Positions 21,901 to 46,046 of a DNA stretch of 64,000 bases are shown piece after piece; the first letter of the stretch is position 1, and each line of letters opens with the position of its first letter. The notes beneath the pieces are model-generated. The model saw only the letters and a program-made list of their open reading frames with translations, had not been told where the DNA came from and did no database searches. The stretch is from Plecoglossus altivelis (Eukaryota > Chordata > Actinopteri > Osmeriformes > Plecoglossidae): assembly GCA_036571765.1 (NCBI GenBank), contig BROE01000024.1, forward strand, positions 14,523,932 through 14,587,931, given 5' to 3'. A program made the position numbers and the translations under genes.

Positions 21901-24900
21901 CCACTGGATCACTAGCAGGGCATCCCTGTAAAGTACAACATGTTCTTAACTCACTTGTGAACTTGTTTAGCTAACTTTAGCTATGTCTACCTGCAGGCTA
22001 TCTACCTGCGTTCCACAATTTTCTGGAATTCAACTCTGGCAATAAGCCCGCGTGAATGAGCCTGGATCCCAGTGATGATGAGAGCGAGACGGTCGTCTCT
22101 CATCTCCTCTAGTGTACCCAGCAGACCAGCTTTAAAGAACACCTGATTAAGTATATAAATTGACAAATTCAATGAATCCTTTCCGAAAACAAACAATACT
22201 TAGCAATATTTGTACATGATCTACCTTGGTGTGTCCTAATTTGTACTGCTCATGGTCAATGTCAAGTGAGCCCAGCAGTTTTTCAGCTGCCTTCTTGTTG
22301 TCAATGAACTGTCCCTCGGGGATAGCATTTGGGTTGAGGATGCGGTATCTGAATTGTAAAGTGAAATTAAATTTTTGGTTTAAATTGACACCTATCCAGA
22401 CCAACTCTAGCTTTGACTTTTATAGTACATACAGTACAGATTTATAGATTTATATAGTACAGATTTCTACCTTTGTTTGAAGTCCCCATAGAGAATCCTG
22501 TTGGGGAATCCCTTCCTGCAGATTCTGATGCCTTCCAGCACACCGTTACAGCGCAGCTGGTGCATAACCAAAGGATTTTCCATGGCCCCAGGAGTCTTGG
22601 TCTCGTTGGGGATGATGCAACGCACAAAGTGGGGGTGAGTAGACCTCAAGTTGGTCATGAGTTTGTTCAGGTTCTCCTGGAAATGCGTCAACAGGTCAAT
22701 TTGTTTAAGACTGAAACGATGTTGCCTAGTATATTGGGTGTCACATTTCTGCATCAGTCAAATCAAACTGTTACTGACCCTGTGCAGTGCAGACACAGTC
22801 TGGAAGGAAGAGCCTTTCTTCTTCTTTCCTCCACCTCCACCTCCCTCTGCCATGGCTTCATGGGAAAATGAATGATGTTTTGAATAAAACTCATGTTTAA
22901 ATACTTAAAAACGAATGTTGACATACTCTTCATAAACAAACCTGAATCAGCACCAGCATAACCAGCAAAGAGGACAGCAAGTAACTTCATTGTTGACTTC
23001 TGGAAGAGTCCGACCACAGTCTCATTCAGAGGGTCCTTGTTCTTCACCAACCAGTTTGCAATGTTGTAGTCAACTGTGCCTGCATAGTGAATCAGGGAGA
23101 AATGGGCCTCTGGTCGACCTTTCACAACCCTGGGTTTCTGGAAGTTGGCAGTTTTGCCCAGGTGGTTGTCATACAACTTAGCCTTGAATGTAGCATCACT
23201 GGCTTTGGGGAACATGCACTCCTCTTCAAGGATGGACATGATACCCATGGGCTATCAAAGAAGACAACACTTTGTCAATTTAATTAAAATAAAACATTAG
23301 AATAATAAGGCTAGTTGGAGTTATGAACTTACTTTTTCAATTAGCTCAATGCATGCCTGCAAGTCCATGCCAAAGTCAATAAATGTCCATTCTATTCCCT
23401 CTTTCTTGTACTCTTCTTGCTCCAGCACAAACATGTGGTGGTTGAAGAACTGCTGCAGCTTCTCATTAGTGAAGTTGATGCACAGCTGTTCAAAGGTGTT
23501 GAACTGGAAAAAAAACTTACAGTTTCAGTGTGTATGCTGACTGCAGATTTCACAATTATTATTCCTCTCTACAAAATACTCACATCAAAGATTTCAAAGC
23601 CAGCAATATCCAGCACACCAATGAAATGCTGACGAGCATTCTTGGTGTCCAGGGATTGGTTGATTCTCACCACCATCCACAGGAACATCTTCTCGTACAC
23701 TGACTTGGACAGTGCACCAACAGAGTAGTAAACCTGTAAAGATGGATAAATCAGACAACTTAACTTAAACATAAGTAGGCAAAATGTGTTATCTGCTCAA
23801 GCAAAAAATCTATTCACTATATCATGTCATAACAGATTAATTGCACATCATTTATGGAATTAAGTGCTCAATAAAAACATCTGATAATCACCTGCTGGAC
23901 ATTCTGACCTTTGGTGACCCACTCATTTCCTACTTTGACCCTTGGGTGGCAGAGACCCTTGATCAGGTCAGCAGAGTTCAAGCCCATCAGGTATGCGACT
24001 TTGTCAGCATCTGGAAATGTTTGCATTGCCACTCCTTTTAGGATATTGCATAGACACAAATACAGTGTTGCTACAGAAAAACTGTACAGCATTTCATCCC
24101 ACCCTCAGTGCCATCTGCCTCTGCCTGCTCCTCCCTCTGCTTGTTCTTGAACTTCATGTTGCCATAGTGCATGATGGCACCAGTCAGCTTGTAAATGCCG
24201 TTCTTCTCCTCTTGGGTGAAGCCCAGCACATCAAAGGCTTCCTATTGTAAAGTTGAAAATGTTAACATGACATTTATACATATACTAGTAGAGTAGATTG
24301 ACATGTTTGCTACAGATATGCTCCACTCACATCAGTAGCCATCAGCTCGTCACCATCATCGATGGATGCTACAGTTGTCTCTCCTTGGGAGATGAAGGCG
24401 TAATCATAGGGGTTGTTGGTGATGAGCAGCATCTCTGTAAATAAGTATTTATACTTAAATTACATGATTGGGTTTGTTAGATCCACAGTAGTTGATGTAC
24501 AGGCATTTTTAATGCAGTACATATACTGCTGTTTATATACTGACCCAGCAGTTCTGGCTTCTTTTGAGACAGAATCTGGTAGAAGATGTGGTAGTCTCTC
24601 TCAGCCTTGAGCTGGAAAGTGACACGGGACTTCTCCAGAAGATCTGTTAAAAAGAGAAAACACACTTGAATTGACTTGGATCAAGCAGGATTTATGAGCA
24701 GGAAGTCAAGGGCATTGGTGGTTTCATCAGACTAGTTGTATCATATTAAACGCTGTATAATTTTGGAAACATTAGTTGTAAACAACTCACAAGTTTCAAT
24801 ATCAGCAGATGAAAGCTTCCCACTCACTCCAAAATGAATTCTGATGAATTTTCCCTGTAAGTGAAGGAATTGTACACTCACTGTCAACTGACTGATAAAA

Positions 24901-26800
24901 TTATGGGGACGATAGTGCACTTTAAACATGACTGAAGAAATCTTACGAATCTGGAGGAGTTGTCATTTCTGATGGTCTTGGCATTACCAAAAGCCTCCAG
25001 GGCAGGGTTACACTGGATGATTTGATCCTCCAAGGTACCCTAGAATCCAACATCAAGCCAAACATTAGTATTACTAGTACAACCGTAAATGAATATTCTC
25101 TTCGTCAGGATTACAATATTACCTTTTTTTCCTGACTTGCATCTTTCTTTCCAGTCACAGCTGCAATGCTGGCAAAGTACTGGATGACTCTTTTGGTGTT
25201 CACAGTCTTTCCTGCACCAGATTCTCCACTAAGGATGGCATTAGAAATACACAAACGACACAGGCAGACACAGAATGTGAAATACATTGTGTCTGAGTTA
25301 TGTGGTTGGTTGGCGTGTGATTATCACACATGTAGGTTTATCCATCATGTTGGTTTATATGCACTTACGTGATCAGGACAGACTGATTTTCCCTGTCTGT
25401 CAAGACAAAGCCAGTGTCATTTCCCACTTTCATTTGATCATTTATCTTAATCAAATCAAATACCAATATATATCTTAATATGTTTTACCTGACAGCATGT
25501 ACTGGTAGGCGTTGTCAGAGATGGAGAAGATGTGGGGAGGAGCTTCACTCCTCTTCTTGCCTCGGTAAGCATTGACAACTGACTGATCGTACACTGGCAG
25601 CCACTTGTAGGGGTTGACAGTCACACAGAACAGTCCTGAGTAGGTCTGTGGGGAAGGAGAGTTTTTTGTTATTTCATGTTCTACTCAGTAAGAAGCTATT
25701 TGTAGTTTGTGGTTGTTCCTCACGTAGATCATCCAGGCTGCATAACGCTCTTTGAGGTTAAACAGCACAGCAGGCTCGTGCAGGAAGGTGAACATCGCCA
25801 TGTCCTCAATTTTATCAAACTTTGGCGGGTTCTGGGGGTGGACATCTATTTCCTTCACTGTTACAGTCTGAAAAATAGAATAAGCAAATTGTCTGTTAGT
25901 TCATTATATAATTGAAGATTGCCAGAACAATCAAGCAAACAAAGTTTTGTCCTTCATGCAATTTCTTTAATGTAAATACCTTCCCAAACTCAGTTTCAGC
26001 GGTGACTTTGTCCCCATCTCTACTGGTTATTTGTGCTTTGACGTACTCAACCTCTGGGTCAGGTACAAAGCACTCTTTCTTCATGTCAAAAGGACGAGTC
26101 TGGGCCTCCAGACGTTCCCTGTCTGACTTCCGCAAGAAAGGGGCTGCCGTCCCAAACTCTGCCATCAAGGCGTCCCCCATTCTGAGATCTGTGGAGGGAT
26201 AAAGATGAACAGCAAACTTGGATATAAAATGTGTTCACGTAGTTTACTTTTACTGTTAGAAACTTTCGTCATTGAATTATAATATAAATCGTATAGTTCG
26301 GCATATATTCTATTTATATCCCAAGAGTGGAATAACATGACCATATTTTAGTAAATGACGTGAACCCAGTTGTAATCCCTCTCTTTATGGACACCTCAGA
26401 ATACCTGAAGGTTCTACAAGTATAACATTTACTGCTAGCTGTTTTCTATATTATAGTTTACAGACTTACTGAGACAGTGCAGTAAGTAATAGGTTCATAT
26501 ATATCAATTAAAATAAACTTGTATAACAAAGAAGGGAGAATCCCCTACTGAAGACATAGCATCACTAGGGGGCACTGCAAAGAGAATTTTTTGAGAAAAA
26601 AAATTGATAATATTTGTGCTCTTACCTGGATCACCGCTCAGTTGAGTTTGGAGAAAACGGGCCTCTGCTGAGAAAAGAATAGACAAAACACCTTGAATTC
26701 ACTGAACAGCTGTTTTCTATTTGTTGATATTCACCCAAGACCAGACAGCATAACACCTTTTCTTTTCTCTCATACCTTTTGATTTGTTCTGTCTCGTTCC
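14770..26800 (-). CDS. smyhc: Slow skeletal myosin heavy chain, gene B, with internal in-frame duplication
   Basis: Start ATG at 26180 and stop at 14874-14876. The motor part (exons 3-18) is complete and open. A 1.87-kb tandem duplication then repeats the second half of exon 18 through exon 24 before exons 25-39 follow. Read literally, the message has 420 extra codons and would encode about 2,360 residues, with converter, light-chain-binding neck and proximal S2 present twice. Loop 1 is [13 protein letters not shown]; loop 2 carries six glycines before the lysine run. Exons 28-29 (17640-17960) are corrupted by indels and break the frame as given. A normal gene collapsed or expanded in assembly, a real duplicated allele, and an inactivated copy all remain possible. 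Confidence 0.93.
14789..14794 (-). terminator. Polyadenylation signal of gene B
   Basis: AATAAA on the minus strand, about 80 bases past the stop codon, in the same context as in genes A, C and E. Confidence 0.65.
17640..17960 (-). other. Indel-dense patch across gene B exons 28-29
   Basis: The homologous gene C segment, 35985-36310, is clean. Here the sequence has single-base losses and gains at homopolymers in exon 29, then heavy scrambling through intron 28 and exon 28, ending abruptly before exon 27, which is intact. Confidence 0.6.
18989..20478 (-). CDS. smyhc: Gene B duplicated exons 19'-24' (downstream copy)
   Basis: Exons: 19' 20355-20478; 20' 20136-20272; 21' 19800-20055; 22' 19480-19722; 23' 19227-19403; 24' 18989-19134. 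Every exon keeps family length, splice sites and an open frame, so splicing could proceed through both copies. They encode converter, neck (IQ helix) and the first part of S2. An ordinary-length product would require joining exon 24 (20859-21004) directly to exon 25, skipping this set. Confidence 0.85.
20601..20777 (-). CDS. smyhc: Chimeric exon: exon 25 acceptor fused in frame to exon 18
   Basis: At the duplication joint the minus strand keeps the intron 24 acceptor (CCACAG) and the first 7 or 8 bases of exon 25, then switches into exon 18 at codons THPHFVRC. The fused exon is 177 nt. Translation runs ...[16 protein letters not shown]... with no stop and re-enters exon 19 in the normal phase. 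The extra exons total 177+124+137+256+243+177+146 = 1,260 nt, exactly 420 codons. The joint shows at most 1 base of microhomology, consistent with end joining. Confidence 0.8.
20771..22641 (-). repeat. Internal tandem duplication in gene B, upstream (5') copy: exons 18-24
   Basis: One of two adjacent 1,870-base copies, at 18901-20770 and 20771-22641. Exons in this copy: 19 22225-22348; 20 22006-22142; 21 21670-21925; 22 21350-21592; 23 21097-21273; 24 20859-21004. The copies differ mainly inside exons 21-23; exon 23 here reads [11 protein letters not shown], against [11 protein letters not shown] in the other copy. Introns 19-23 are virtually identical between copies. The last 80 bases of intron 24 here match gene A intron 24 rather than gene B's own copy at 18908-18985. 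Confidence 0.9.
22471..26188 (-). CDS. smyhc: Gene B motor-domain exons 3-18
   Basis: Exons: 3 25980-26188 (ATG 26180); 4 25724-25867; 5 25489-25645; 6 25369-25396; 7 25123-25228; 8 24947-25039; 9 24791-24854; 10 24545-24643; 11 24331-24434; 12 24103-24241; 13 23892-24010; 14 23584-23733; 15 23333-23503; 16 22942-23251; 17 22779-22846; 18 22471-22676. All have canonical splice sites and family lengths. P-loop, switch 1, switch 2 and SH-region residues are present. Exons 16+17 total 378 nt as in gene A, though the boundary is shifted by 3 nt. Confidence 0.93.
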
Positions 26801-26820
26801 CCTCCAGACGTGAAGGCCTC

Positions 26821-26826
26821 TTTATA
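26821..26826 (-). promoter_or_regulatory. TATA box and leader exons of gene B
   Basis: TATAAA on the minus strand. Probable leader exon 1 is at 26776 to about 26800 (donor GTATG), and leader exon 2 at 26626-26665 (donor GTAAG). A CCTATAAGG motif at about 26926 corresponds to the CCTATGAGG motifs of genes A and C and resembles a short CArG box. Spacing from TATA to ATG is about 640 bases. Confidence 0.65.
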
Positions 26827-26829
26827 AAG

Positions 26830-29800
26830 GGTGTTGTTATCCTCTATAAGGAAAACAAGCCATGAAATAAATTATTACTAAATTAAAAACATCTGTATTT
26901 GGCTATAGAGGAGTGTACTTGGTAGACCTATAAGGCCTCAGTTGCTGTAGAGGAGGGGAGAGGAAAGCTGGGAACCTGCCCATCAGTTAACTCTTTAGTT
27001 TCTGTGGTTTACTCCACGACAACTAGAATGCAGATTCATCTATGGTATTCATTCTCGTACTTCTGTTTGTGTATTTATTCATGAAAATTAGATAGGTTTG
27101 TTTGTTTGCATCATTAAGAAGATGGTGGAAAACACACTCTGGTTTGAAGTTCGTCAAAGGTTACAAAAGTGTTTATTTTTCATGCTGTTGTGGGAGTTTG
27201 GGTTAGTTAGTGAAGGTGTTTCATTTGTCAACACGAGAATCTTTGTAAATTTCTACGACTGAATGTCCTGTAATTGAAGGTACATTTGATCATGGATAGT
27301 GTCTAAGGCCATCAATTTCCTTTAACAAGGCTTGTTGCATGATTTAAACAAGTGCAGCTGTCCGATCTTCAAGACAAGGTCAGCTCCCATTGCAACAGAA
27401 GTATGACAGCTATTGTAAGAATAACATTATCTTGCCTACATGGTGTTGCTTTCTTCCTTTTTATCCTTTGGTACAAAAATAGACCTGTGAAATTGTTACT
27501 AGATGCAATCAAGTCTGCCTGAGCACTAGTGAAGTCAGTATCTTATGCAGCACACACCGTACGCTAGCTTTTTGAAACAGGAGGACTGGCATGCGACAGG
27601 AACAAATCACGATAGCAACACACCCAAACCTTCTTAACCGTAAAATTCAACTTTTTGCACAAGGACATTAATATTTCTATCAGATATGTTCATGATAAAA
27701 TCTGATGTCTTCCATTGTAATCAATGTGAATTAACTGACTAATATGCTTGAATCATGTCTCTATCTGCGTCGTTTAGACATTATGGAGCTGTCTGAGAAG
27801 CTGTCTTGTTAGGTTGTTGGTAAGGAAAGGATTGTAATTGGAGCCGAAGACCATTAGGTCTTGTTTTTCGGAAGGTGTCAGAGCTGTCAGTGTATGACTG
27901 TACATAAGTGCGAGTCTGTGTAGAAGGTGATGATGTGGTGGCAGTCACTGCTGAAGAGTGATACCCTGCGTTAAGACTTCAAGGGGCAGAAATTAGACCT
28001 CTTGACTTTCACAACTTCACACCTTGGTTCATAGCTGGAACCCTTGAGGTTCCTTGATTAACTTGAACAGCTTAACATACCTCTCCATATGCACATCGTT
28101 ATGCTGGTAGTGTGCTGTACTGCCACTTAGGCAACAAAGATTTTTTTTTTTGTAAGAAAATATTGCTATTCTAATCAAATAAAAATACTATTAGTCTTCT
28201 ATTGGGACAAAGAAGGCTATACTTCGTAGTATGCTGGGACATTGTATTTCGTAAATTCTTAAATACAGTGTTGAAATGAACACTATGGCTTTACTATATT
28301 CGTAAAAATATAATTGGAAAATGTGTGTTCTTTGTGTCTTGGGTCAAACAATAATTATCCGCCCCCTACCTTACTTAGTGTTAACATCTGAGCCGTCTAT
28401 TATAAGAGTAACCTTGGTTTATAGCCCTCATTCCCAGCTGTCCAGTCTTCACGTGTTATCAGTAACGTGGCACTGAACACAATGCAACTGGCATGTTAAG
28501 ACTGTAAGACCTCTGAGTAGTGGGGCCCTCTTTGTCTTTGCCAATATCATCCTCCGTCAAGGTCGAATGCTAAATCTATGTATCTGTCGCTCACAACCTG
28601 TGTTGATGTGTGAACTGAACTGGAATTTACTGTTTAGTCAATGTTTCTCCTTGACAAATAAAACATTTTTGTAAATGGATTTATCTTGACTCAATTAAAT
28701 GTTGATTTTACATTTACTGTTACTCTTGCAGCTGTCAACTAAGTGAGGGAATACTAAGCACCACGTGTCAGTGAGGTAAAAGGACCTTCTTGGACATCAG
28801 TCACTCATATATTTCTCTCTCATGTGACTCTTGCAGATTCTGATTCTGGAATGTGGAGACAGTGAATTATTGCTTCTGTCAGGCATAATGCTCACAGACC
28901 ACCAGAGTAGACAAGGTAACAGTTTTCTTAGCTCCATTTACTTTTTTCTCATATTTAAGTTAAAATAGCTCAAATGTATCTATATTATATCAAACCTAAC
29001 ATAGGTATATATTCGTTTTTTTATTAGATCAGAGTTAATCTGTAACAATAATGATACCTGAAAAGACAACATTGAAATACCGTCCATAAATATGTTTTCA
29101 CATTTATGTCTTCGTCTGCTGAAACTGGGAAAGTTTTTGGTTTTGATGTTTCTTGAAATAACTTTTATTCCTCTTGATGGAATAGTTTGTTCTGACACAG
29201 AGGTGGATGGAGCCTAATGATGCTCCGAACTGTACTGCACAGAAGGTTAGACTATTATCAGTTTGATGATTAAATTATTTCTCTATATGTGAATGTCCAG
29301 GTGGATTGTTTTTCTGTATAACAATGTTTTAATAGTTTTGGTGCACGTGGACCAAGCCAGCTGGTATTTTTGGTTGTAAGTATGTGTCTTTAGCGATAAC
29401 ATTCAAAACAACCCTTTGTTCCAGGACTGTGTAACCAGCACATGAGGTGTATCACGGAACCTCACTGTATATGTAAGAGACCAGACAGGCCCTATTTTGT
29501 GTGTATTTCTATGTTGGTTATATGTTATATTATACACTATATTGCATATTTGGTCTATGATGTTCATGGGTTTACTTTTCTTTGTCATAGGCTACAAACA
29601 ACTTAGAGGAAAGTCAGCAACATTAATGAACTTTTTGTACCTTTTCTTTTAAAAGATTGATCCTAACATGGACTGTAATAAAAATATCACCCCTTTTTCT
29701 GTGGATTTTATTGTTGTGACCATGTGGTTTTGTGGAAAGATTTACAATGACTCTACCCATGAAGAGCTGACACGGATGTTACTCTTGATCAGACTACAAG

Positions 29801-30274
29801 CATTTATCCTTCAAGGATCCCAGAGAGTCTTCCCAGGATCCCTGTCTGCTTCAGATCAGGGGCACCGTTCATTTTCAACACCCCTCAAGGTAAGAGTTTA
29901 CTTTGAACAATATTTCTGGAATTTGAGAAATATATTTGTACAAAGTAAGGACAAATCAAAAGTTGCAAATGTCCCACTGTACTGCAGAAAATAATTCTGT
30001 TAGTGGCGAAATATATTGATTTCACTATCCTTAATCAACCTTTGTAAAACCTATTGACAATTAACTATTACTAGACTTGAACATAAAAATGCCCTGATAA
30101 TACGTACATAGATACATTGTCTACTTCAGCAAAAATATAACTGATATTGTGTAGGTCCTCACTTTACCACTGACAGCCCTGAAATATGGAGTCTGCTGTG
30201 GTATCTGGCACCAAGACGTTAGCAGTAGATCCTTTAACCCTTTTGTTCTCTTTGGGGGTTAGAATGACCCGAAA
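26830..30274. other. Intergenic upstream of gene B
   Basis: No gene is recognised. ACAAGGTCA lies at 27374-27382, inside a block (27355-27500) shared loosely with gene E 59880-60020 and gene C 44735-44840. A distal segment near 28000-28445 contains CTCATTCCCAGCTGTC, the same E-box motif as at 211-226 and 45283-45297. Positions 29825-29895 resemble 48380-48440, downstream of gene E, so they are probably displaced 3' flank of gene C. The open frame at 29668-29994 has no recognisable features. Confidence 0.55.
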
Positions 30275-30275
30275 C

Positions 30276-31831
30276 TACAACCCCAAATCAGAAAAGGTTG
30301 GGACAGTATGGAAAACATAAATAAAAAAAGAAAGTCGTGATTTCTAAATGTACTTTGACTTGTATTTTATTGCAGACAATGTGAACACATAATATTTCAT
30401 GTTTGTCTGGTCAACTTAATTTCATTTGTAAAATACATCCTTTCCTGTCATTCAGACCTGCAACACATTCCAAAAAAGGTTGGGTCAGCAGCAATTTAGG
30501 GCTAGTAATCAGGTAAATTGATTAAATAACGATGTGATTTGAAACAGATGATTTCAACAAGTGATTGTAATTATGATTAGGTACAAATGCAACATCCAAG
30601 AAAGGTCTAGTCCTTTAGGAGCAAAGATGGGCCAAGGATCACTGGTTTACCAACAAATACGTGAGACCATTATTGAAATGTCTAAAAACAACATTACTCA
30701 AAGAAAGATTGGAAAGCATTTGCTTATTTCACGTACCGTGCATAACATAATTAAAAGATTCAAGGAATGTGGAGGCCTAAGGCCAAGCCTAAGCTGAACA
30801 ACCGTGATCTCCTATCCTTCAGACGGCACTGCATCAAGAATCGTCTTTCGTCTATAACCAATATCACCACAAGGGGTCAGGACTACTTTGGCAAAACTTT
30901 GTCTAGTACCCTAATACGTAGTTACATCCACAAATGCTAATTAAAACTGTACTGTGCCAAAAGGACGCCCTATGTTGAGTGTGCAGACGTGCCGTTGACT
31001 TCTCTGGGCTCGGAGGCATCTGGGATGGATCATCACACAGTGGAAACGTGTACTGTGGCCAGATTAATCAGTATTTCTAATATTTTAGGAGAAAAATGGG
31101 CACCGTGTGCTCTGGACCAAATAAGAAAAGAAACATCCAGACTGCTACCAGCAACAAATCCAAAAGCCAGGGTCTTATGGTATGGGGTTGTGTCAGTGCC
31201 CTTGGCAAAGGTAATTTCTGTGATGGCATCATTAATGCTGAAAAGTACATTTTAGAGCACAGTATGCTGCCTTCAAGAAAACATCTTTTCCAGGGACGTC
31301 CATGCATATTTCAACAAGATAATGCAAAACCACATTCTGCACATAGTACAAATTTCTGGCCGGGAGGAAGAGGATACAGGTACTTGACTGGCCTGCCTGC
31401 AGTCCCAACCTGCCTCCAATAGAGAATATGTGGTGCATTTTGAAGAGCAATATGTGACAACAAAGACCCAGTACTGTTGCCCACCTTAAGACTTATTTGC
31501 AGCAAGAATGGGACTAAATGAAACCTGAAACATTTCATCACTTGGTGTCTTCAGTCCGTAAACGTCCTTTAAGTGTTGCGAAAAGGAATGGCAACAATAA
31601 AAAGTAATAAATGCTTTTCTTCCAACTTTTTTTTAAATGTATTGCAAGAACCAAAATGAGTATTTAGTTTTTTTTTTTGGGGGGGGGGGGAACTATAAAA
31701 TTCATGAGGAACACATTAAATAATGTGCTGTTGTATTGTCTGCAATGAATACAAATCAATTTGGAAATCACTACTTTCTTTTTTTATTTGTGTTTTCCAT
31801 ACTGTCCCACCTTTTTTGATTTGGGGTTGTC
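30276..31831 (+). mobile_element. Degenerate Tc1/mariner-like transposon
   Basis: Inverted terminal repeats of at least 50 bases begin ACAACCCCAAATCAG at 30277 and end with the complement at 31830; a TA lies at the left edge. A broken transposase reads on the plus strand. At 30627-30796 is the N-terminal helix-turn-helix part (ITQRKIGKHL...VHNIIKRFKE); at 31170-31345 are catalytic-core pieces MVWGCVSALGKG and QQDNAKPHSAH, the latter carrying the DN of the DDE triad. Frameshifts and missing segments mean it is dead. It lies between gene C's 3' end and gene B's upstream region. Confidence 0.88.
31668..31691. repeat. T-run followed by G-run
   Basis: About ten T then thirteen G inside the right arm of the Tc1-like element; ordinary family members do not carry such a run. 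A quadruplex-prone expansion or a sequencing artefact are both possible. Confidence 0.6.
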
Positions 31832-32284
31832 TGTTAAATGCACACACACATGCGCCCACAGTGAGACGTTTGCATATTCGTGTGTGATTGAACTCGGAAA
31901 ACTAAATCTTTCTGGTTCATGTGCAGCAAGGTTGCATATTTCGGTGTCCAAAAGAGCACATTGTAAAAATTTAATGAACCTGCTTTATTTCGAGGTTGAA
32001 TATGAGGCCTTTTTGACTCCTAGGACAGGATGAGTTGCAGGATATAAAGAGAGCTCATGGGGTTAAGTATGGCCTCCATAGATCTAACTTGTTTGTTCTG
32101 CAGATCCCATTTCTGCTCAGTTGGACTGAGATCTGGTTGGGTCAACCAATCTCCATCATACATGGCCATGGGGGATCAGGGGTGTCTCAATTGACAGTCA
32201 TTACTTTCAATATTTTAAGGAAACAACATTCTGCAACATGTCTGCAGAATATATGTTCATATGAAAAAGCAGCACATGAACAGG
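31832..32284. other. 3' flank of gene C
   Basis: No exon is seen. The last part, near 32255-32290, shares scattered similarity with the 3' flank of gene A (1755-1795), consistent with descent from one duplicated unit. Confidence 0.4.
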
Positions 32285-44360
<12,076 letters not shown>

Positions 44361-44380
44361 TCAAACCCCTTGTGTCTGTT

Positions 44381-44386
44381 TATATA
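44381..44386 (-). promoter_or_regulatory. TATA box and leader exons of gene C
   Basis: TATATA on the minus strand; genes A, B, D and E have TATAAA. Leader exon 1 probably ends at 44344 with CTCAAG followed by GCAAGT, a GC-type donor. Leader exon 2 starts at 44276 (donor GTAGG), but its acceptor is uncertain (about 44288 or 44302). The proximal block at 44455-44525 matches gene A 12738-12800 almost word for word. Confidence 0.6.
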
Positions 44387-44389
44387 GGC

Positions 44390-46046
44390 TACTGTTCCAC
44401 CCTACAAGGATAAGGATGTAGGGACATTTTTGGAATGTTTCTTCATTTGGATTGGAGGTGTCCTTCCATAGACCTATGAGGCTCATTGTTCCCAGAGACT
44501 ATGAGGGGGGAGAGGAAGGAGTGGGCTTTAAGAGCATCATGCTTTGCAGTTGCCCCTAATAGTCACTCCTAATAGAGAGTTTTGCATCCTGAGTCAGCTT
44601 CAACACTAAATTATGTATTATTTTTTCGCCAGGGCTTGCTGCTTCTAGTCTTTGTTTTTATAGTTTTGCATAGTAGTTGTTGTACAATTGCTGTGCATTT
44701 GTTTGCATAGTGAGGTGGACAACTGTAGCTGTCCTTTGATAAAGTCAAGGTCAGCATCCTTCCATTGCACCTCCATCTGGTTGACTTGGCATTGTTTCCT
44801 TTCCTTTATCCTTGAGGACAAATATAACATGTAGAGTTGTTATATGATTCCTTCTCTTGTCCGTGACTCATTTTAACATACTTGAAAGCCTCGTCTTCAC
44901 CCCCTGTAAACAGGCAGCAGCTGCCATAACTAATTCATCAGAAAATATGTCTCGTTGCACATTAAAAAATATTTTTTTGCTGTACATGGGCAGACATATG
45001 TCAACCCACTCAAGTAACCTTTCATCCTATTGAATATTGGATAAGTACAGAAATTAACAAGGTCTTATTTTTGCTGGTGTTGAGATTAGTATAATTACAT
45101 AAATGATCAATTATTTGATAATGTATTCAAAATATTAGCAAGAGAAAGTGTTACCACTCTCAAGACCTTTGCATGACAATCTGAAGCCTTCTCACCTCTC
45201 ATAAATTGACACCTTAGACTTCACCTCTGAATGTGAGTCTCTGGAATTAGCCTCCAGAACTGAATGTCACACTCTCTGTTGAGGGGATCAGTCTCAGCTG
45301 TCTGGTACTTTTAATCCTAGTGACAATGGAAGTACAGTCAAGAATGGATGGACAGTGCTTGAATTTATCTACTGACCTGACTCAATCCTACCAGCATTAT
45401 GGTATACACATACCCCACACAATGCAGACATCACAGACTTCATCATTAAGGTGTTTGAATGAATGTAGAACATGGCAGAGTGGCTTCCTGGATGTTGCCA
45501 CTGTTAATCCTACCAACAATAAACAAATTAAACCAATATCAATAAATACAGTATATTGGGCCAATATGAACAGCCAAGTGTGTATCAGTGATGTACCAGA
45601 ATAGAAATGACAGTGATGTACCCTTTTCACCCCATTGACATTCTCAGCAGCAGGAATCTTAGAGGGTTATCTTTACACTCAAGGACAAACAGAATATGTG
45701 CTACTGACATGTCACATGGTGACTTAGGTTGCAAGCCCTCTGCAGGACAAGAGCATGCTAACTAACTCAGCCATTTGAGATTACAACAGCGATATCACAG
45801 ATGTTGGGCAAGGCAACCGTATTTCACATAAGATCATCATTTTTTCTATACTTGTGCACCATGTTAAGTTCATTGGAGTTTGTCTGCATGGGTAAAACCT
45901 TTTTTCCATTTGATCAGGAACATTCAGCTCAGACAGATGTTCTCCATTGCCACTTTTGTGATATTGCCCCGTGTGCGTTTAAAGGATGGTAGAGTTCTCT
46001 CATTTGCAATGGGTTTAAATCCTAATTATTGTGTTGTTTTGCATAC
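44390..46046. other. Intergenic between gene C promoter and gene D exon
   Basis: Contains gene C upstream blocks: proximal 44455-44525, TCAAGGTCA 44745-44753, E-box block 44850-45030, and a distal block 45150-45305 with TCTCAGCTGTC. No MyHC exon 4 or later exon follows gene D's exon 3 here. The open frames at 45320-45604 and 45397-45630 have no recognisable features. Confidence 0.6.
44745..44753 (+). promoter_or_regulatory. ERR-type half-site upstream of gene C
   Basis: TCAAGGTCA about 360 bases upstream of the gene C TATA box, followed within 35-75 bases by a GGCATTGTTTCC...TTATCCTTGAGGACAAA string that recurs upstream of genes B and E. Confidence 0.45.

Noticed and set aside
29668..29994. 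Small plus-strand gene of 108 codons
   Set aside because: No recognisable domain or splice context, and part of it is duplicated 3' flank of the smyhc unit.
30561..31541. A host gene in the B-C intergenic region
   Set aside because: The frames are fragments of a Tc1-like transposase bounded by inverted repeats.
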